Positions 16,694-26,767 are shown, counted from the stretch's first letter. The stretch is DNA of 64,000 bases from Stenotrophomonas maltophilia R551-3 (GCF_000020665.1 NC_011071.1:1850501-1914500); one strand, 5' to 3'. Notes: generated by a model from the letters alone, not told the origin. Made by a program: numbers and translations.

Positions 16694-17899
16694 GTGAACG
16701 AGGTCGTACAGACACCCGCCATCCAGCCGCTGCCGAAGTCGGCACCCACGGCTGGCAAGCAGAACCTGCTCGACCTCGATCGCGCGGGCCTGGAGAAGTT
16801 TTTCGTCGAGGTTCTTGGCGAGAAGAAGTTCCGTGCCCATCAGGTGATGAAGTGGATCCACCATCGCTACGTCACCGAGTTCGATGAGATGACCGACCTC
16901 GGCAAGGTCCTGCGCGCCAAGCTGCAGGAGCATGCCGAGGTCCTCGTCCCGAACATCGTGTTCGACAAGCCCTCCGCCGACGGCACCCACAAGTGGCTGC
17001 TGGCGATGGGCGTGGATGGCAAGAACGCCATCGAGACCGTGTACATCCCCGACAAGACCCGTGGCACGCTGTGCGTGTCCTCGCAGGTCGGTTGCGGCCT
17101 GAACTGCACGTTCTGTTCCACTGCCACCCAGGGCTTCAACCGCAACCTGACCACCGCCGAGATCATCGGCCAGGTGTGGATTGCCGCACGCCACCTGGGC
17201 AACGTGCCGCACCAGATGCGCCGTCTTACCAACGTGGTGATGATGGGCATGGGCGAGCCGTTGATGAATTTCGACAACGTCGTGCGCGCCATGAGCGTGA
17301 TGCGCGACGACCTGGGCTACGGCCTGGCCAACAAGCGCGTGACCCTGTCGACCTCCGGCCTGGTGCCGCAGATCGACCGCCTGTCCACCGAAAGCGACGT
17401 GTCGCTGGCGGTGTCGCTGCATGCGCCCAACGATGCGCTGCGCGAGACGCTGGTGCCGCTCAACAAGAAGTACCCGATTGCCGAGCTGATGGCTTCGTGC
17501 GCACGCTACCTGCGCGCCAACAAGCGCCGCGAATCGGTGACCTTCGAGTACACCCTGATGAAGGGCATCAACGACAAGCCCGAGCATGCCCGCGAGTTGG
17601 CGCGCCTGATGCGCCAGTTCGACAACGCGGTGCAGGCCAAGGACTCGGGCAAGGTCAACCTGATCCCGTTCAACCCGTTCCCGGGCACCCGCTACGAGCG
17701 TTCGGAAGAAGCGCATATCCGCGCCTTCCAGAAGATCCTGCTCGACAGCAACGTGCTGACCATGGTCCGCCGCACCCGTGGCGACGACATCGACGCCGCC
17801 TGTGGTCAGCTCAAGGGCCAGGTGATGGACCGCACACGCCGCCAGGCCGAGTTCAACAAGACGCTTCAGGCGGGGAAGGGGAGCGATGCCGCGGCCTGA
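16694..17899 (+). CDS. rlmN: Dual-specificity 23S rRNA / tRNA adenine-C2 methyltransferase
   Basis: Radical SAM enzyme that methylates A2503 of 23S rRNA and A37 of some tRNAs. The iron-sulfur cluster motif CxxxCxxC is at Cys134, Cys138 and Cys141 (CGLNCTFC), followed by [11 protein letters not shown]. The GEPLMNFD segment binds SAM, and Cys370 near the C-terminus in DIDAACGQ corresponds to the methyl-carrying cysteine. I chose the GTG at 16694, giving MNEVVQTP and 401 residues, the usual xanthomonad length; a longer frame overlapping ndk is not credible. Its 3' end overlaps the pilF start by 14 bases. Confidence 0.96.
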   Translation: MNEVVQTPAIQPLPKSAPTAGKQNLLDLDRAGLEKFFVEVLGEKKFRAHQVMKWIHHRYVTEFDEMTDLGKVLRAKLQEHAEVLVPNIVFDKPSADGTHKWLLAMGVDGKNAIETVYIPDKTRGTLCVSSQVGCGLNCTFCSTATQGFNRNLTTAEIIGQVWIAARHLGNVPHQMRRLTNVVMMGMGEPLMNFDNVVRAMSVMRDDLGYGLANKRVTLSTSGLVPQIDRLSTESDVSLAVSLHAPNDALRETLVPLNKKYPIAELMASCARYLRANKRRESVTFEYTLMKGINDKPEHARELARLMRQFDNAVQAKDSGKVNLIPFNPFPGTRYERSEEAHIRAFQKILLDSNVLTMVRRTRGDDIDAACGQLKGQVMDRTRRQAEFNKTLQAGKGSDAAA

Positions 17900-18671
17900 C
17901 CGCCTCTGGCTGGTCCTGATCGCAGGCGTGCTGGCCATTTCGGTCGGCGGCTGCAAATCCCACTCCAAGGCCAAGCTGGGCCCCAGCATGGCGCCGGTGT
18001 ACTCCGTGCGTGACCCGGACAACGTCCGGCGCCAGGTGCGCTGGCAGGATCTGCTGTCCCTGGCGGCCCGCGACCTGCAGGTCGGCAACCTTGATGCTGC
18101 CGAGCGCAAGGTCCGCGAGGCGCAGAAGCTGGCCCCGGATGCGCCGGACGGTCTGGTGCTGCTGGCCGGCATCGACGAGCGCCGCGGCCGTACCCAGCAG
18201 GCTGGCGAGAACTTCCGCCGGGCTGCTGAGTTGGCGCCGCAGCGCGGCGACGTACTCAACAATTACGGTGCCTGGCTGTGCCAGCAGGGGCGGCCGGCCG
18301 AGTCGCTGGTCTGGTTCGATCGCGCATTGCAGGCCCCCGGCTATGCTGCAGCGGCCGAAGCACAGGCCAATGCGGGCGGTTGTGCGCTGGATGCCGGCCA
18401 GCTCGAGCGTGCCGAGCGCGACCTGCGCGCGGCACTCGCAGTGCTGCCCGGCAACCCGGTTGCGCTGGAGGCGATGGCTCAGTTGAGCTTCCGCCAGGGC
18501 CGCTTCATGGAGGCCCGGGCCTTCGCCGAACGTAGGATTGCAGCTGCACCCGCAACGCGTTCCGTGTTACAACTTGCGTCTCAAATCGAAGCGCGGCTGG
18601 GTGATCGGGCGGCATCTGATCGCTATCTTCAGCGGATTCGACAGGAATTTCCGCAGGAAGCGGGCTCCTAA
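17886..18671 (+). CDS. pilF: Type IV pilus biogenesis lipoprotein PilF/PilW
   Basis: Outer-membrane pilotin that helps the PilQ secretin assemble. The 261-residue product starts with a lipoprotein signal peptide ending ISVGGC (lipidated Cys23) and then consists of about six TPR motifs, for example [20 protein letters not shown] and the [17 protein letters not shown] block typical of PilF. It lies between rlmN and rodZ, the conserved place for this gene in gammaproteobacteria, and overlaps rlmN. Identification rests on architecture, lipobox and synteny. Confidence 0.93.
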   Translation: MPRPDRLWLVLIAGVLAISVGGCKSHSKAKLGPSMAPVYSVRDPDNVRRQVRWQDLLSLAARDLQVGNLDAAERKVREAQKLAPDAPDGLVLLAGIDERRGRTQQAGENFRRAAELAPQRGDVLNNYGAWLCQQGRPAESLVWFDRALQAPGYAAAAEAQANAGGCALDAGQLERAERDLRAALAVLPGNPVALEAMAQLSFRQGRFMEARAFAERRIAAAPATRSVLQLASQIEARLGDRAASDRYLQRIRQEFPQEAGS

Positions 18672-18689
18672 CTCCAGGGTTGATGCATT

Positions 18690-19559
18690 GTGATTGATGA
18701 CCAGACTGTGAGCGCTCTCGAGACTGCGGCCGGCTGCGGCACCCGCCTGCGCCAGGCCCGTGAGGCGGCCGGACTGACCCTCGAAGATGTCGGCTCGCGC
18801 CTGCGCATGCCGATCCAGGTGGTCAGGTCGCTGGAAGAAGAACAATGGCAGAAGCTCGGCGCGCCGGTGTTCGTGCGCGGCCAGCTGCGCAGCTATGCGC
18901 GCCTGCTCGACGTGGACGTGGGCCAGCTGCTGGAGCAGGCCCAGGTCGGGCCGGTGGTCCCGCCCACCCTGGTCAGCCATACCCATACCCCGCGTGCGCG
19001 CCGTATCGCCGAGAACCTCGGTCGGCGCGTGCTCTATGTCGGTATCACCGCGGTGCTGGCCGTGCCGGTGTGGTTCGCCACCCGTGGCCACTTCGATGGC
19101 AGTGCCCCCCCGGCGCCGAATACCGCGTCGCTGGATGCGCTGCCGGCCGCCGTGCCGGTGACCCCGTCGGCGGCAGGCATCGAGCCGTCCGCGCCGGTCG
19201 AAGTGGCGGCTGCTCCGGCCAGCAAGCCGGCGGCAACCCCGTACGTGGCCTCGCTGGCTCCGGTGCCGCGTTCGGCCCCGGCCGCCGCTGCGGCCAATAC
19301 GCTGGACATGCAGTTCAACGGCGACAGCTGGGTCGATATCGGTGGCCCGGACGGCACCAGCGTCGAGAAGGCGCTGATCAAGTCCGGCGAGAGCCGCAGC
19401 TTCACCCCGGGCCAGGTTGCCCGGGTCACGCTGGGCAATGCCTCGGCGGTCCAGGTTCAGCAGAATGGCGCTATCGTCGATCTGACCCCCTACCAGCGAG
19501 CCAACGTGGCACGCTTTCAGGTATCCTCTGAAGGCTCCGTAGTCCCGGTTTCGCACTGA
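18690..19559 (+). CDS. rodZ: Cytoskeletal protein RodZ
   Basis: Bitopic inner-membrane protein that links MreB to the cell-wall machinery and helps keep the rod shape. The 289-residue protein has a cytoplasmic helix-turn-helix (GTRLRQAREAAGLTLEDVGSR, residues 12-80), one transmembrane segment around residues 112-130, an Ala/Pro-rich periplasmic linker and a C-terminal DUF4115 beta domain (NGDSWVDIGGPDGTSVEKAL). The start is GTG at 18690, 18 bases after pilF. In E. coli ispG and hisS follow; here they are missing and the YfgM-like gene comes next. Confidence 0.94.
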   Translation: MIDDQTVSALETAAGCGTRLRQAREAAGLTLEDVGSRLRMPIQVVRSLEEEQWQKLGAPVFVRGQLRSYARLLDVDVGQLLEQAQVGPVVPPTLVSHTHTPRARRIAENLGRRVLYVGITAVLAVPVWFATRGHFDGSAPPAPNTASLDALPAAVPVTPSAAGIEPSAPVEVAAAPASKPAATPYVASLAPVPRSAPAAAAANTLDMQFNGDSWVDIGGPDGTSVEKALIKSGESRSFTPGQVARVTLGNASAVQVQQNGAIVDLTPYQRANVARFQVSSEGSVVPVSH

Positions 19560-19624
19560 GGCGCGGTTTCACCACCTTCGATTAATCCCAATGGTCCCTC
19601 CCGACGGGCGGGGCGAGAGTACGC

Positions 19625-20263
19625 ATGGCGATCGACGACCTGCTCGACGAGCACGAACAAAGTGAACGCGTCCGCAGCTGGCTGCGGAAGAATGGCGCCA
19701 GCATCCTCGGTGGCGTAGTCATCGCCATCGGTGCCATTGCCGGCTGGCAGTGGTACCAGAAGGATCAGGGCGGCAAGCTGGCCTCGGCCAATGTCGAGTA
19801 CCAGAAGGCCCTGGTCGGCCTTCAGCAGAACAAGCTTGACGACGCCTCCAAGGCGGTCAAGGCGCTCGAAGCTGGTCCGTCCAGCATCTACGGCGACCTC
19901 GCGGCGCTGCAGCTGGCCAAGGCCCAGGTCGACGCCGGCAAGAACGAAGAAGCGCTGGCCACCCTGCGCGCCGTGAAGGTCGAAGGCGACCTGCAGCGCG
20001 TGGTCGACCAGCGCGTGGCCCGCCTGCTGGTGGCTACCGGCAAGAGCGACGAGGCCATCAAGCTGCTCGGCAGCGCCACTGACAGCAGCAGCCTGGAGAT
20101 CCATGGCGACGCGCTGATGGCGCAGGGCAAGCGCGATGACGCCCGTGCACAGTACGAGAAGGCGCTGAAGTCGCTGGACGTGGCAGCGCCGCAGCGGCGC
20201 CTGCTGGAAACCAAGGTTATGGATGCTGGCGGCACGGTCGCCGCCCCTGCGGAGTCGGTTTGA
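19625..20263 (+). CDS. yfgM: YfgM-type TPR protein, BamB-associated
   Basis: A 212-residue membrane-anchored TPR protein of the YfgM/DUF2133 family. It begins MAIDDLLDEHEQSERVRSWL, then has one transmembrane segment (residues 24-42, ILGGVVIAIGAIAGWQW) and a periplasmic domain of TPR helices. In E. coli YfgM partners the PpiD chaperone at the SecYEG translocon and is encoded next to bamB. Here its stop overlaps the bamB start by four bases, which supports joint translation and a common role in envelope protein biogenesis. Confidence 0.92.
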   Translation: MAIDDLLDEHEQSERVRSWLRKNGASILGGVVIAIGAIAGWQWYQKDQGGKLASANVEYQKALVGLQQNKLDDASKAVKALEAGPSSIYGDLAALQLAKAQVDAGKNEEALATLRAVKVEGDLQRVVDQRVARLLVATGKSDEAIKLLGSATDSSSLEIHGDALMAQGKRDDARAQYEKALKSLDVAAPQRRLLETKVMDAGGTVAAPAESV

Positions 20264-21471
20264 TGAGTCAGAAGGTCATGATCACCCGCGTCGCCACCGT
20301 GCTCCTGATGGGCATGGCGTTGACTGGCTGCAGCACCGTGAAGGGCTGGTTCGCCGGTAAGGACGCGGCAGCGAAGAAGGCCCAGGAGCCGGCTGAACTG
20401 GTCAAGTTCGAGCCCTCCGTGAAGGTCAACAAGGCCTGGTCGGTCAACCTCGGCAAGGGCGAGCGCCGCATCGGCGTGCGCCAGGGCCCGGCAGTGGCCA
20501 ACGGCCACGTGTTCGCCGCGGCGATCACCGGTGGCGTCCACGCCATCGACCTGCAGACCGGCAAGAAGGTCTGGACCTGGGAGCCGAAGAAGGAAAAGAA
20601 GAAGGCCAAGCTGCGCCTGTCCGGTGGCCCGGGTGTCGGTGAGAATCTGGTCGTGATCGGCACGCTCGATGGCCAGGTCATCGCCCTGGACATCAACGAC
20701 GGCAGCGAGAAGTGGCGCGCCCGTGTTCCGGGTGAAGTCATTGCCGCGCCGGCCGTTGCCCAGGGCATGGTCTTCGTGCGCAGCAATGATGGCCGTGTGA
20801 CCGCTTTCGATGTCGGCAACGGCACCCAGAAGTGGTTCAACCCGAGCGAGCTGCCGGCGCTGACCGTGCGTGGCAACGCGCCGGTGGTGACCGGTCCGGG
20901 CGTGCTGTTCATCGGCAAGGATGAAGGCGCGGTTGCCGCGCTTGCCATGCAGGATGGCCGCACCCTGTGGGAACAGAACCTCGGCAACGGCGAAGGCCGT
21001 ACCGAGCTGGAGCGCATGGCCGACGTCGATGGCGCCCCGGTGCTGGAGGGCAACACCCTCTATGTAAGCAGCTTCAAGAACCAGACCATGGCCATCGAAG
21101 GCCCGACCGGTCGCCCGCTGTGGGCGCGCGACCATGGCGGCGCGGGTGGCGTGGCGGTTTCGTCTGGCAATGTTTTCGTTACCGACAACAAGGGCGGCGT
21201 GTTCGGCCTGGACAAGGCGACCGGCGCAGCAATGTGGTCGCAGACCGAGCTGGCGCGTCGTTCGCTGACCGGCCCGGCGCTGCACGGCGACTACGTGGTG
21301 GTCGGTGACTACAAGGGATACGTGCACTGGTTGAAGACCGCCGATGGGGCGATGGCTGCACGGGCAAAGAGCGGCGGTGACGCCCTGCTTGCCCAGCCAA
21401 TCGTCGTAGACGGGGTGCTGCTGGTGCAGAACGTGGATGGCAAGCTGACCGCCTTCCGGTTGGCAAATTAA
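20260..21471 (+). CDS. bamB: Outer membrane protein assembly factor BamB
   Basis: Lipoprotein of the BAM complex that helps fold outer-membrane beta-barrels. The 403-residue product has a lipobox MALTGC with Cys23, then an eight-bladed PQQ/WD-like propeller seen as repeated blocks such as [30 protein letters not shown] and [11 protein letters not shown]. Its ATG overlaps the upstream stop (ATGA). der follows 16 bases after the stop. Length is within the usual range (about 390-410). Confidence 0.97.
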   Translation: MMSQKVMITRVATVLLMGMALTGCSTVKGWFAGKDAAAKKAQEPAELVKFEPSVKVNKAWSVNLGKGERRIGVRQGPAVANGHVFAAAITGGVHAIDLQTGKKVWTWEPKKEKKKAKLRLSGGPGVGENLVVIGTLDGQVIALDINDGSEKWRARVPGEVIAAPAVAQGMVFVRSNDGRVTAFDVGNGTQKWFNPSELPALTVRGNAPVVTGPGVLFIGKDEGAVAALAMQDGRTLWEQNLGNGEGRTELERMADVDGAPVLEGNTLYVSSFKNQTMAIEGPTGRPLWARDHGGAGGVAVSSGNVFVTDNKGGVFGLDKATGAAMWSQTELARRSLTGPALHGDYVVVGDYKGYVHWLKTADGAMAARAKSGGDALLAQPIVVDGVLLVQNVDGKLTAFRLAN

Positions 21472-21487
21472 AAATGGAGTAATCGCG

Positions 21488-22885
21488 ATGCTGCCTTTGG
21501 TCGCCCTGGTTGGACGGCCGAATGTCGGCAAGTCGACTATTTTCAATGCGCTTACGCGCACCCGTGACGCCCTGGTCCACGACCAGCCCGGCGTCACCCG
21601 CGACCGCAACTACGGCGTCTGCCGTCTCGACGAGGACAATCATTTCCTCGTCGTCGACACCGGCGGCATCGCGGAAGAGGAAGAAGGCCTGGCTGGCGCT
21701 ACCACGCGCCAGGCCCGTGCCGCCGCTGCGGAAGCCGATCTGATCCTGTTCGTGGTCGATGCCCGTGACGGCAGCTCGGCCATGGACGATGAGATCCTGG
21801 CCTGGCTGCGCAAGCTGTCGCGCCCGACGCTGCTGCTGATCAACAAGATCGACGGCACCGACGAGGACAGCGTGCGTTCGGAGTTCGCCCGTTACGGCTT
21901 CAGCGAAATGCTGACCGTCTCGGCCGCGCATCGCCAGGGCCTGGATGACCTGCTCGAAGAAGTGGTGCAGCGCCTGCCGGAAGAAGGCAGCGGCGAAGAG
22001 CTGGACAACGATCCGAACCGCATCCGCATTGCCTTTGTCGGCCGCCCGAACGTGGGCAAGTCGACCCTGGTCAACCGCATCCTCGGCGAGGAGCGCATGA
22101 TCGCCTCCGACGTGCCGGGTACCACCCGCGACTCGATCGCCGTGGACCTGGAGCGTGATGGCCGTGAGTACCGCCTGATCGACACCGCCGGCCTGCGCCG
22201 CCGCTCGCGCGTGGACGAAGTTGTCGAGAAGTTCTCGGTGGTCAAGACCATGCAGTCGATCGAGCAGTGCCAGGTGGCGGTGCTGATGCTGGACGCCACC
22301 GAAGGTGTGACCGACCAGGACGCCACCGTGCTCGGCGCCGTGCTCGATGCCGGCCGCGCGCTGGTGATCGCCATCAACAAGTGGGATGGCCTGACCGAGT
22401 ACCAGCGCGAGCAGGCCGAAACCATGCTGTCGCTTCGCCTGGGCTTCGTGCCATGGGCCGAATCGGTGCGCATCTCGGCCAAGCATGGCTCGGGCCTGCG
22501 TGAGCTGTTCCGTGCGGTGCACCGCGCGCACGAATCGGCGAACAAGACCTTCACCACCAGCGAAGTGAACAAGGCGCTGGAAGTGGCCTACGAGACCAAC
22601 CCGCCGCCGACCATCCGCGGCCATGTCTCCAAGCTGCGTTACGTGCACCCGGCCGGTGCCAACCCGCCGACCTTCATCGTGCACGGCACCCGCCTGAAGG
22701 AACTGCAGGAGTCGTACAAGCGCTACCTGGAGAACTTCTTCCGCAAGCGCTTCAAGCTGATCGGCACGCCGGTGAGCTTCATCTTCCGCGAGGGTACCAA
22801 CCCGTACGAGGGCAAGAAGAACGTCCTCACCGAGCGGCAGGTCAAGGCCAAGCGGCGCTTGATGAAGCACGTCAAGGGCAAGTGA
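21488..22885 (+). CDS. der: Ribosome biogenesis GTPase Der
   Basis: Essential GTPase for 50S subunit assembly. The 465-residue protein contains two G domains in tandem, each with P-loop GRPNVGKST (residues 9-17 and 185-193), plus DTGG and DTAG switch-II motifs and NKID/NKWD base-recognition motifs, and a C-terminal KH-like domain. This double-G-domain layout is unique to Der (EngA). It closes the pilF-rodZ-yfgM-bamB-der cluster and is followed at once by a terminator hairpin. Confidence 0.98.
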   Translation: MLPLVALVGRPNVGKSTIFNALTRTRDALVHDQPGVTRDRNYGVCRLDEDNHFLVVDTGGIAEEEEGLAGATTRQARAAAAEADLILFVVDARDGSSAMDDEILAWLRKLSRPTLLLINKIDGTDEDSVRSEFARYGFSEMLTVSAAHRQGLDDLLEEVVQRLPEEGSGEELDNDPNRIRIAFVGRPNVGKSTLVNRILGEERMIASDVPGTTRDSIAVDLERDGREYRLIDTAGLRRRSRVDEVVEKFSVVKTMQSIEQCQVAVLMLDATEGVTDQDATVLGAVLDAGRALVIAINKWDGLTEYQREQAETMLSLRLGFVPWAESVRISAKHGSGLRELFRAVHRAHESANKTFTTSEVNKALEVAYETNPPPTIRGHVSKLRYVHPAGANPPTFIVHGTRLKELQESYKRYLENFFRKRFKLIGTPVSFIFREGTNPYEGKKNVLTERQVKAKRRLMKHVKGK

Positions 22886-22892
22886 TGCAGAG

Positions 22893-22920
22893 AAAGGCGG
22901 CCGCAGGGCCGCCTTTCTTG
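22893..22920 (+). terminator. Terminator after der
   Basis: Ten base-pair stem AAAGGCGGCC/GGCCGCCTTT around GCAG, then CTTG TTTG; begins eight bases past the der stop. Confidence 0.8.
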
Positions 22921-22926
22921 TTTGTG

Positions 22927-23002
22927 GTAGTGCCGGCCGCTGGCCGGCAACCCGATGATGCCTGGCGTGTTCACGAGGTTGCCGGCCGGCGGCCGGCACT
23001 AC
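22927..23002. repeat. SMAG/GTAG palindrome pair after der
   Basis: GTAGTGCCGGCCGCTGGCCGGCA and, 30 bp on, its inverted partner ending GGCCGGCACTAC. The two hairpins face each other as in the pair at 28925. Confidence 0.9.
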
Positions 23003-23023
23003 CCCCACGTCTACAGATCTCGA

Positions 23024-23806
23024 TCAGGGCGGAGTGCTGCGGCGAGCGCGGCAATGCGGCAACGCGCATGGCATGCCTCGGCCGCGCCGCGATGTTGAAG
23101 CCGGTTGCATCTGGCTTGTGGCAGGGATCGATTCCGGCAGCTGCACCTGCCCCGTGATGCTTGCCCAGACCAGGGTCGTACCCAGTGCACCTGCCAGGTA
23201 CGCCACCGACACCGCCCCGATCAGCAGGCCCGCAGCATGCTCCAGCCATGGAAGCAATCGGCAACACCCCTGTGCCCAGCGCGGATGGCTGCCGAGCCAC
23301 GCCATCAGCAGGCCGAGCGACAGTGCGACGCCACTCAGGCAGGCCACGTAAGCGGCCTGGGTGCCAGTGTCGGCTACGAGGCCGGTAACCAGGGCTGCAA
23401 TCGCGAACTGCAGCATCCAGTTGCTGCTGCTGGCGAACGCCAGCAGGCATCCTGCTTCGGCGAGCGGGCAACGGGAGCGGGCGCGCAGGCCCAAGGGCAT
23501 CTGCAGGGAAAGCGGAGAGAACGGGGTCAAGCCGGCGTCGCGCAGGCACATACCCGCCAGGCGCAGCAGCAGGAGGCAGCCCACACACTGCATCGCCAGC
23601 GTCCACAGGCCGCGGTTTCCCAGCATGCCCGCTGCAACGAAAGCCGTCGCACAGATGACGCCCGTACCGACGGCGATACCGAACGACGTGGCCATGGCGG
23701 CGTGCCTGCCCGCGCCCATCGCGGTGCGCAGGATCTTCGCGTGATGCGAAGCAGGCAGGAGCATGGCGAAGCCGTACAACACCGCGACGATGAAGAACTG
23801 CTGCAC
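23024..23806 (-). CDS. LysE/RhtB-like membrane protein, divergent
   Basis: A 260-residue membrane protein with about six hydrophobic segments and a GTG start. It resembles the neighbouring LysE-type exporter in layout (hydrophobic N-terminus, central loop, ending WLEHAAGLLIGAV like the neighbour's WLERAAGLLMIAL), so the two are probably old duplicates. The key LysE-family motif SPGPDF is replaced by LPASHHA, and the charged helix that follows is altered. The last 40 residues are hydrophilic, Ser/Arg-rich and unlike the family. It could be a working exporter with changed substrate or a decaying copy. The frame is intact. Confidence 0.65.
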   Translation of the reverse strand: MQQFFIVAVLYGFAMLLPASHHAKILRTAMGAGRHAAMATSFGIAVGTGVICATAFVAAGMLGNRGLWTLAMQCVGCLLLLRLAGMCLRDAGLTPFSPLSLQMPLGLRARSRCPLAEAGCLLAFASSSNWMLQFAIAALVTGLVADTGTQAAYVACLSGVALSLGLLMAWLGSHPRWAQGCCRLLPWLEHAAGLLIGAVSVAYLAGALGTTLVWASITGQVQLPESIPATSQMQPASTSRRGRGMPCALPHCRARRSTPP

Positions 23807-23900
23807 GTAAACCTGCCACTGACCTACAGAAAGTGCAGAGTGTGGGCGGGTGTGAACGCGCCGTATTGAACGCCATTGCGACAGGCGCGAATCGCCGGCA

Positions 23901-24530
23901 TCAGCCGGCCCACAGCGACACGACGATCCATAGCGCCAGTGCGATCATCAGAAGCCCTGCGGCCCGCTCCAGCCAGGGCAGGGCGCGTGCGAACCGACGC
24001 AGCACCCACGGGTGGCCGACCAGTGCGGCTACCAGCAGATCCCAAAGCAGGACAATGCCGAACATCCACGCGCCATAGAAGAATTTCGTTGTGGCGTTGG
24101 CCTGCGGGCCGTTGAGCATTGCCGCCAGCGTTGCGTAGAACAGCGCATTCTTCGGGTTCAGCAGCGCAGACAGGGCGCCCAGCCCTGCCGCCTTCCACCA
24201 CCCGTGCGTATCGCCTGCGCGCGATTCCGTGGCAGGTGCCTGCAGCGTCGTAGAACCCGCATGGCGCAGGAACAGCGTGCCGAGGTACAGCAGGAAGCCG
24301 CAGCCCGCCAACTGCACCGCAATGAACCCTGCGCTGCCCGCGCGCAGCATCGCGATGCCGGTGAAGGCGGCCACGATGAAGATGCCATTGCCCAAGGCAA
24401 TGCCGGCGCAGGCGCCGCTGGCGGTACGCCACCCGGACGTGATCGCCGTGCGTGCAACGAGGAAGAAGTCGGGGCCGGGCGAGAGCAGGGCGAGAAAATG
24501 TACGGTGGCGATGACCAGGAACTGTTCCAT
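23901..24530 (-). CDS. LysE family amino-acid exporter
   Basis: Inner-membrane exporter of the LysE/RhtB superfamily, 209 residues with six predicted membrane segments. It begins MEQFLVIATVHFLALLSPGPDFFLV, shortened here by its motif SPGPDF, and has the conserved ARTAITSGWRTA and NPKNALFYATL segments. These proteins export amino acids such as threonine, lysine or homoserine lactone. The ATG at 24530 is chosen from the family start; a longer upstream frame has no family resemblance. An AraC-type regulator is encoded 74 bp upstream on the same strand and probably controls it. The substrate is unknown. Confidence 0.9.
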   Translation of the reverse strand: MEQFLVIATVHFLALLSPGPDFFLVARTAITSGWRTASGACAGIALGNGIFIVAAFTGIAMLRAGSAGFIAVQLAGCGFLLYLGTLFLRHAGSTTLQAPATESRAGDTHGWWKAAGLGALSALLNPKNALFYATLAAMLNGPQANATTKFFYGAWMFGIVLLWDLLVAALVGHPWVLRRFARALPWLERAAGLLMIALALWIVVSLWAG

Positions 24531-24604
24531 CGGGTCCGGCGGAGGCTGGCTGGGGCGCCAGTCTGGGGATGTGCCGCGCGACGGTATTGAACGATATTGC
24601 AGGC

Positions 24605-25420
24605 TCAGCGCCGATACTGCCCGGGTGTCGCACCGGCGTGGGCCTTGAAGACCCGCTGGAAATGACTCTGGTCGGCAAAGCCCAGTGCATGCGCGACCAC
24701 GGCCAGTGCCTGGCCTTCGCACAACCGTCGGCGAGCCTCCTGGATGCGCTGGTCGATCTGCCAGGCGTGTGGGGTCAGGCCCGTGGCACGTCGGAAGGCG
24801 CGGATCAGCTGGTAACGGCTCATGCCTGCCAGCGATGCGAGCTCCTGCAGGGCCGGGGTGTGCTCGAGCCGCTGGCGCAGAAGGTCCATCACCGGCTGCA
24901 CCCGCTGCTGTAGTGCGGCGTCTTCAGGCGGGCCGGCGACGGCTACACCATCGTGTTCATCCAGATCGCCGACGAACGCGATCAGGGCCGCTTCCTTGAC
25001 GCTGACCGGATCGTCGGAGAACAGCGTCTCATTGAGCTGGCAGTACTGCTGGTAGCGCGGGCGATGGTGGGAAATCCGGATGGGTTCCTGCTGCCAATCG
25101 GGTCCGGGCAGGCCGTCATACTCGGCGCGGACCTCGGCCATCCAGCGCGCGTCCAGATGCAGCATCTGGTAGCTCCAGACCTGGCCGGGCAGGGGGTTGC
25201 AGGCGTGCACGCGGCCTGCGGGTACGCCGACCAGATTGCCGGGTTGCAGCAGGCGCGGTCCTTCCGCGGCGCCGGTGAACACGCTGTTGCCAGCGTCCAC
25301 TGCGCCGATCGAGAAAGTGTCATGGCTGTGCGGGCGATGGCAGGCGCGGCTGTCGCACGCCCGTCGGCTTTCGACGAAGGGCATGCGCGGGTCACGCCAG
25401 AATTCAGTGGCAGAGCGCAT
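24605..25420 (-). CDS. AraC family transcriptional regulator
   Basis: A 271-residue regulator with an N-terminal cupin-like sensor (RPHSHDTFSIGAVDAG, with GNLVGVPAGRVHACNP) and a C-terminal pair of helix-turn-helix motifs (LQELASLAGMSRYQLIRAFRR and VAHALGFADQSHFQRVFK), ending GATPGQYRR as the AraC family does. It belongs to the group often found beside LysE-type exporters, which fits its position directly upstream of one. The start ATG 25420 gives MRSATEFWRDPRMPFVE; the frame continues upstream without family resemblance. The gene on the other strand begins 89 bp away, so a divergent control region lies between. Confidence 0.9.
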   Translation of the reverse strand: MRSATEFWRDPRMPFVESRRACDSRACHRPHSHDTFSIGAVDAGNSVFTGAAEGPRLLQPGNLVGVPAGRVHACNPLPGQVWSYQMLHLDARWMAEVRAEYDGLPGPDWQQEPIRISHHRPRYQQYCQLNETLFSDDPVSVKEAALIAFVGDLDEHDGVAVAGPPEDAALQQRVQPVMDLLRQRLEHTPALQELASLAGMSRYQLIRAFRRATGLTPHAWQIDQRIQEARRRLCEGQALAVVAHALGFADQSHFQRVFKAHAGATPGQYRR

Positions 25421-25509
25421 GCAGCGGTTCCGGGATGCAGGGGGCAACGCCCGCATGGTGCCATGTTCGGGGCAAGGCGCGTCGAGGGTGTCTGCGCGAT
25501 AATGCACCC

Positions 25510-26646
25510 ATGAGCATCCAAGAGCTTTCCCCCGCGCAGGCGCGCGAGCGCCTGACCCATGGCGCCGTGTTGATCGATGTGCGCGAGGCGCACGAACGGG
25601 CCGGGGGCATGGCCGAAGGCGCGCGTGGCGTGGCCAAGGGCGAGCTGCAGGCTGATCCCGCTGCGCATCTGCCAAAGCACGACCAGGAAATCCTGTTGAT
25701 CTGCCAGAGCGGCAAGCGCTCGGCCGATGCCGCGCAGTTCCTGCTGGAGGCCGGCTACACCCACGTCGCTTCCGTCTCCGGCGGCACCGTGGCCTGGCGC
25801 GAGCAGTCGCTGCCGCTGGCGCAGCCGCTGACCAGCGCGGCCGACAGCGACTTCTACGACCGCTACTCACGCCACCTGCTGCTGCCCCAGGTGGGTGAGG
25901 CCGGCCAGCGCAGGCTGCAGCAGTCGCGGGTGCTGGTGCTGGGCGCGGGCGGTCTGGGCGCGCCGGCCGGCTTCTATCTGGCTGCGGCCGGGGTGGGGCA
26001 CCTGCGCTTTGCCGACCATGACCGCGTGGAGCGCAGCAACCTGCACCGGCAGATCGTGCATACCGAGGCCAGCGTCGGCCAGCTCAAGGTCGATTCCGCG
26101 CGCGAGCGATTGCTGGCGCTGAACCCCTCGATCGAGGTCGAGGCGGTGCCGGAGCGGGTTACGTCCGAGAACGTGGATGCGCTGCTGGAGGGCGTGGACG
26201 TGGTGCTGGACGGCTCAGACAACTTCCCGCTGCGCTACCTGCTCAACGACGCCTGCATCAAGCACGCCAAGCCGCTGGTGTACGCCGCCATCGAGCGCTT
26301 CGACGGCCAGGTGAGCGTGTTTGATGCCGGCCGCCAGCGTGGCGTGGCGCCGTGCTACCGCTGCCTGTTCCCCGAGCCACCGCCGCCGGAGTTCGCGCCG
26401 AACTGTTCCGAGGCGGGTGTGCTGGGTGTGCTGCCTGGCCTGGCTGGGGTGCTGCAGGCCACCGAGGTGCTAAAGCTGCTGCTGGGCATCGGCGAACCGC
26501 TGGTTGGCCGCCTGCTGCGTTTCGATGCGCTGGGCATGCGCTTCCGCGAGACCGGCATCCGGCCGGACCCGCACTGCCCGGTATGCGCGCCGGGCGTGCC
26601 ATTCCCGGGGTATATCGATTACGCGGCGTTTTGTCGGGGTGGGTGA
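25510..26646 (+). CDS. moeB: Rhodanese-MoeB/ThiF fusion, sulfur-carrier adenylyltransferase
   Basis: E1-like enzyme that adenylates the C-terminal glycine of a sulfur-carrier protein (MoaD or ThiS). The 378-residue product has an N-terminal rhodanese domain (residues 5-105) with Cys65 in the loop ICQSGKRS, then an E1 domain with ATP motif VLVLGAGGLGAPAG (about 142-155), the adenylation Arg/Asp region DNFPLRYLLND, and zinc ligands CYRC and CPVC. In most proteins of this kind the rhodanese is C-terminal; an N-terminal one is common in xanthomonads. Start ATG 25510 suits MSIQELSPAQA. The last 33 codons are repeated 220 bp downstream. Confidence 0.92.
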   Translation: MSIQELSPAQARERLTHGAVLIDVREAHERAGGMAEGARGVAKGELQADPAAHLPKHDQEILLICQSGKRSADAAQFLLEAGYTHVASVSGGTVAWREQSLPLAQPLTSAADSDFYDRYSRHLLLPQVGEAGQRRLQQSRVLVLGAGGLGAPAGFYLAAAGVGHLRFADHDRVERSNLHRQIVHTEASVGQLKVDSARERLLALNPSIEVEAVPERVTSENVDALLEGVDVVLDGSDNFPLRYLLNDACIKHAKPLVYAAIERFDGQVSVFDAGRQRGVAPCYRCLFPEPPPPEFAPNCSEAGVLGVLPGLAGVLQATEVLKLLLGIGEPLVGRLLRFDALGMRFRETGIRPDPHCPVCAPGVPFPGYIDYAAFCRGG

Positions 26647-26667
26647 GGCTGGCCGGGGAGTGGATTG

Positions 26668-26719
26668 GTAGATGCCGACCTTGGTCGGCGCTCTTGTGCC
26701 AACCAAGGTTGGCACCTAC
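26668..26719. repeat. GTAG palindrome pair with CCAACC/GGTTGG stems
   Basis: GTAGATGCCGACCTTGGTCGGC followed by GTGCCAACCAAGGTTGGCACCTAC: a GTAG-ended pair whose stems use GCCGACC and GCCAACC instead of the GC-only stems. It sits between the moeB stop and its duplicated tail. Confidence 0.8.
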
Positions 26720-26767
26720 CGAAGCGGGTGCATGATTGGCGCCCGCCGATGCGCATGCATGGTTTCG

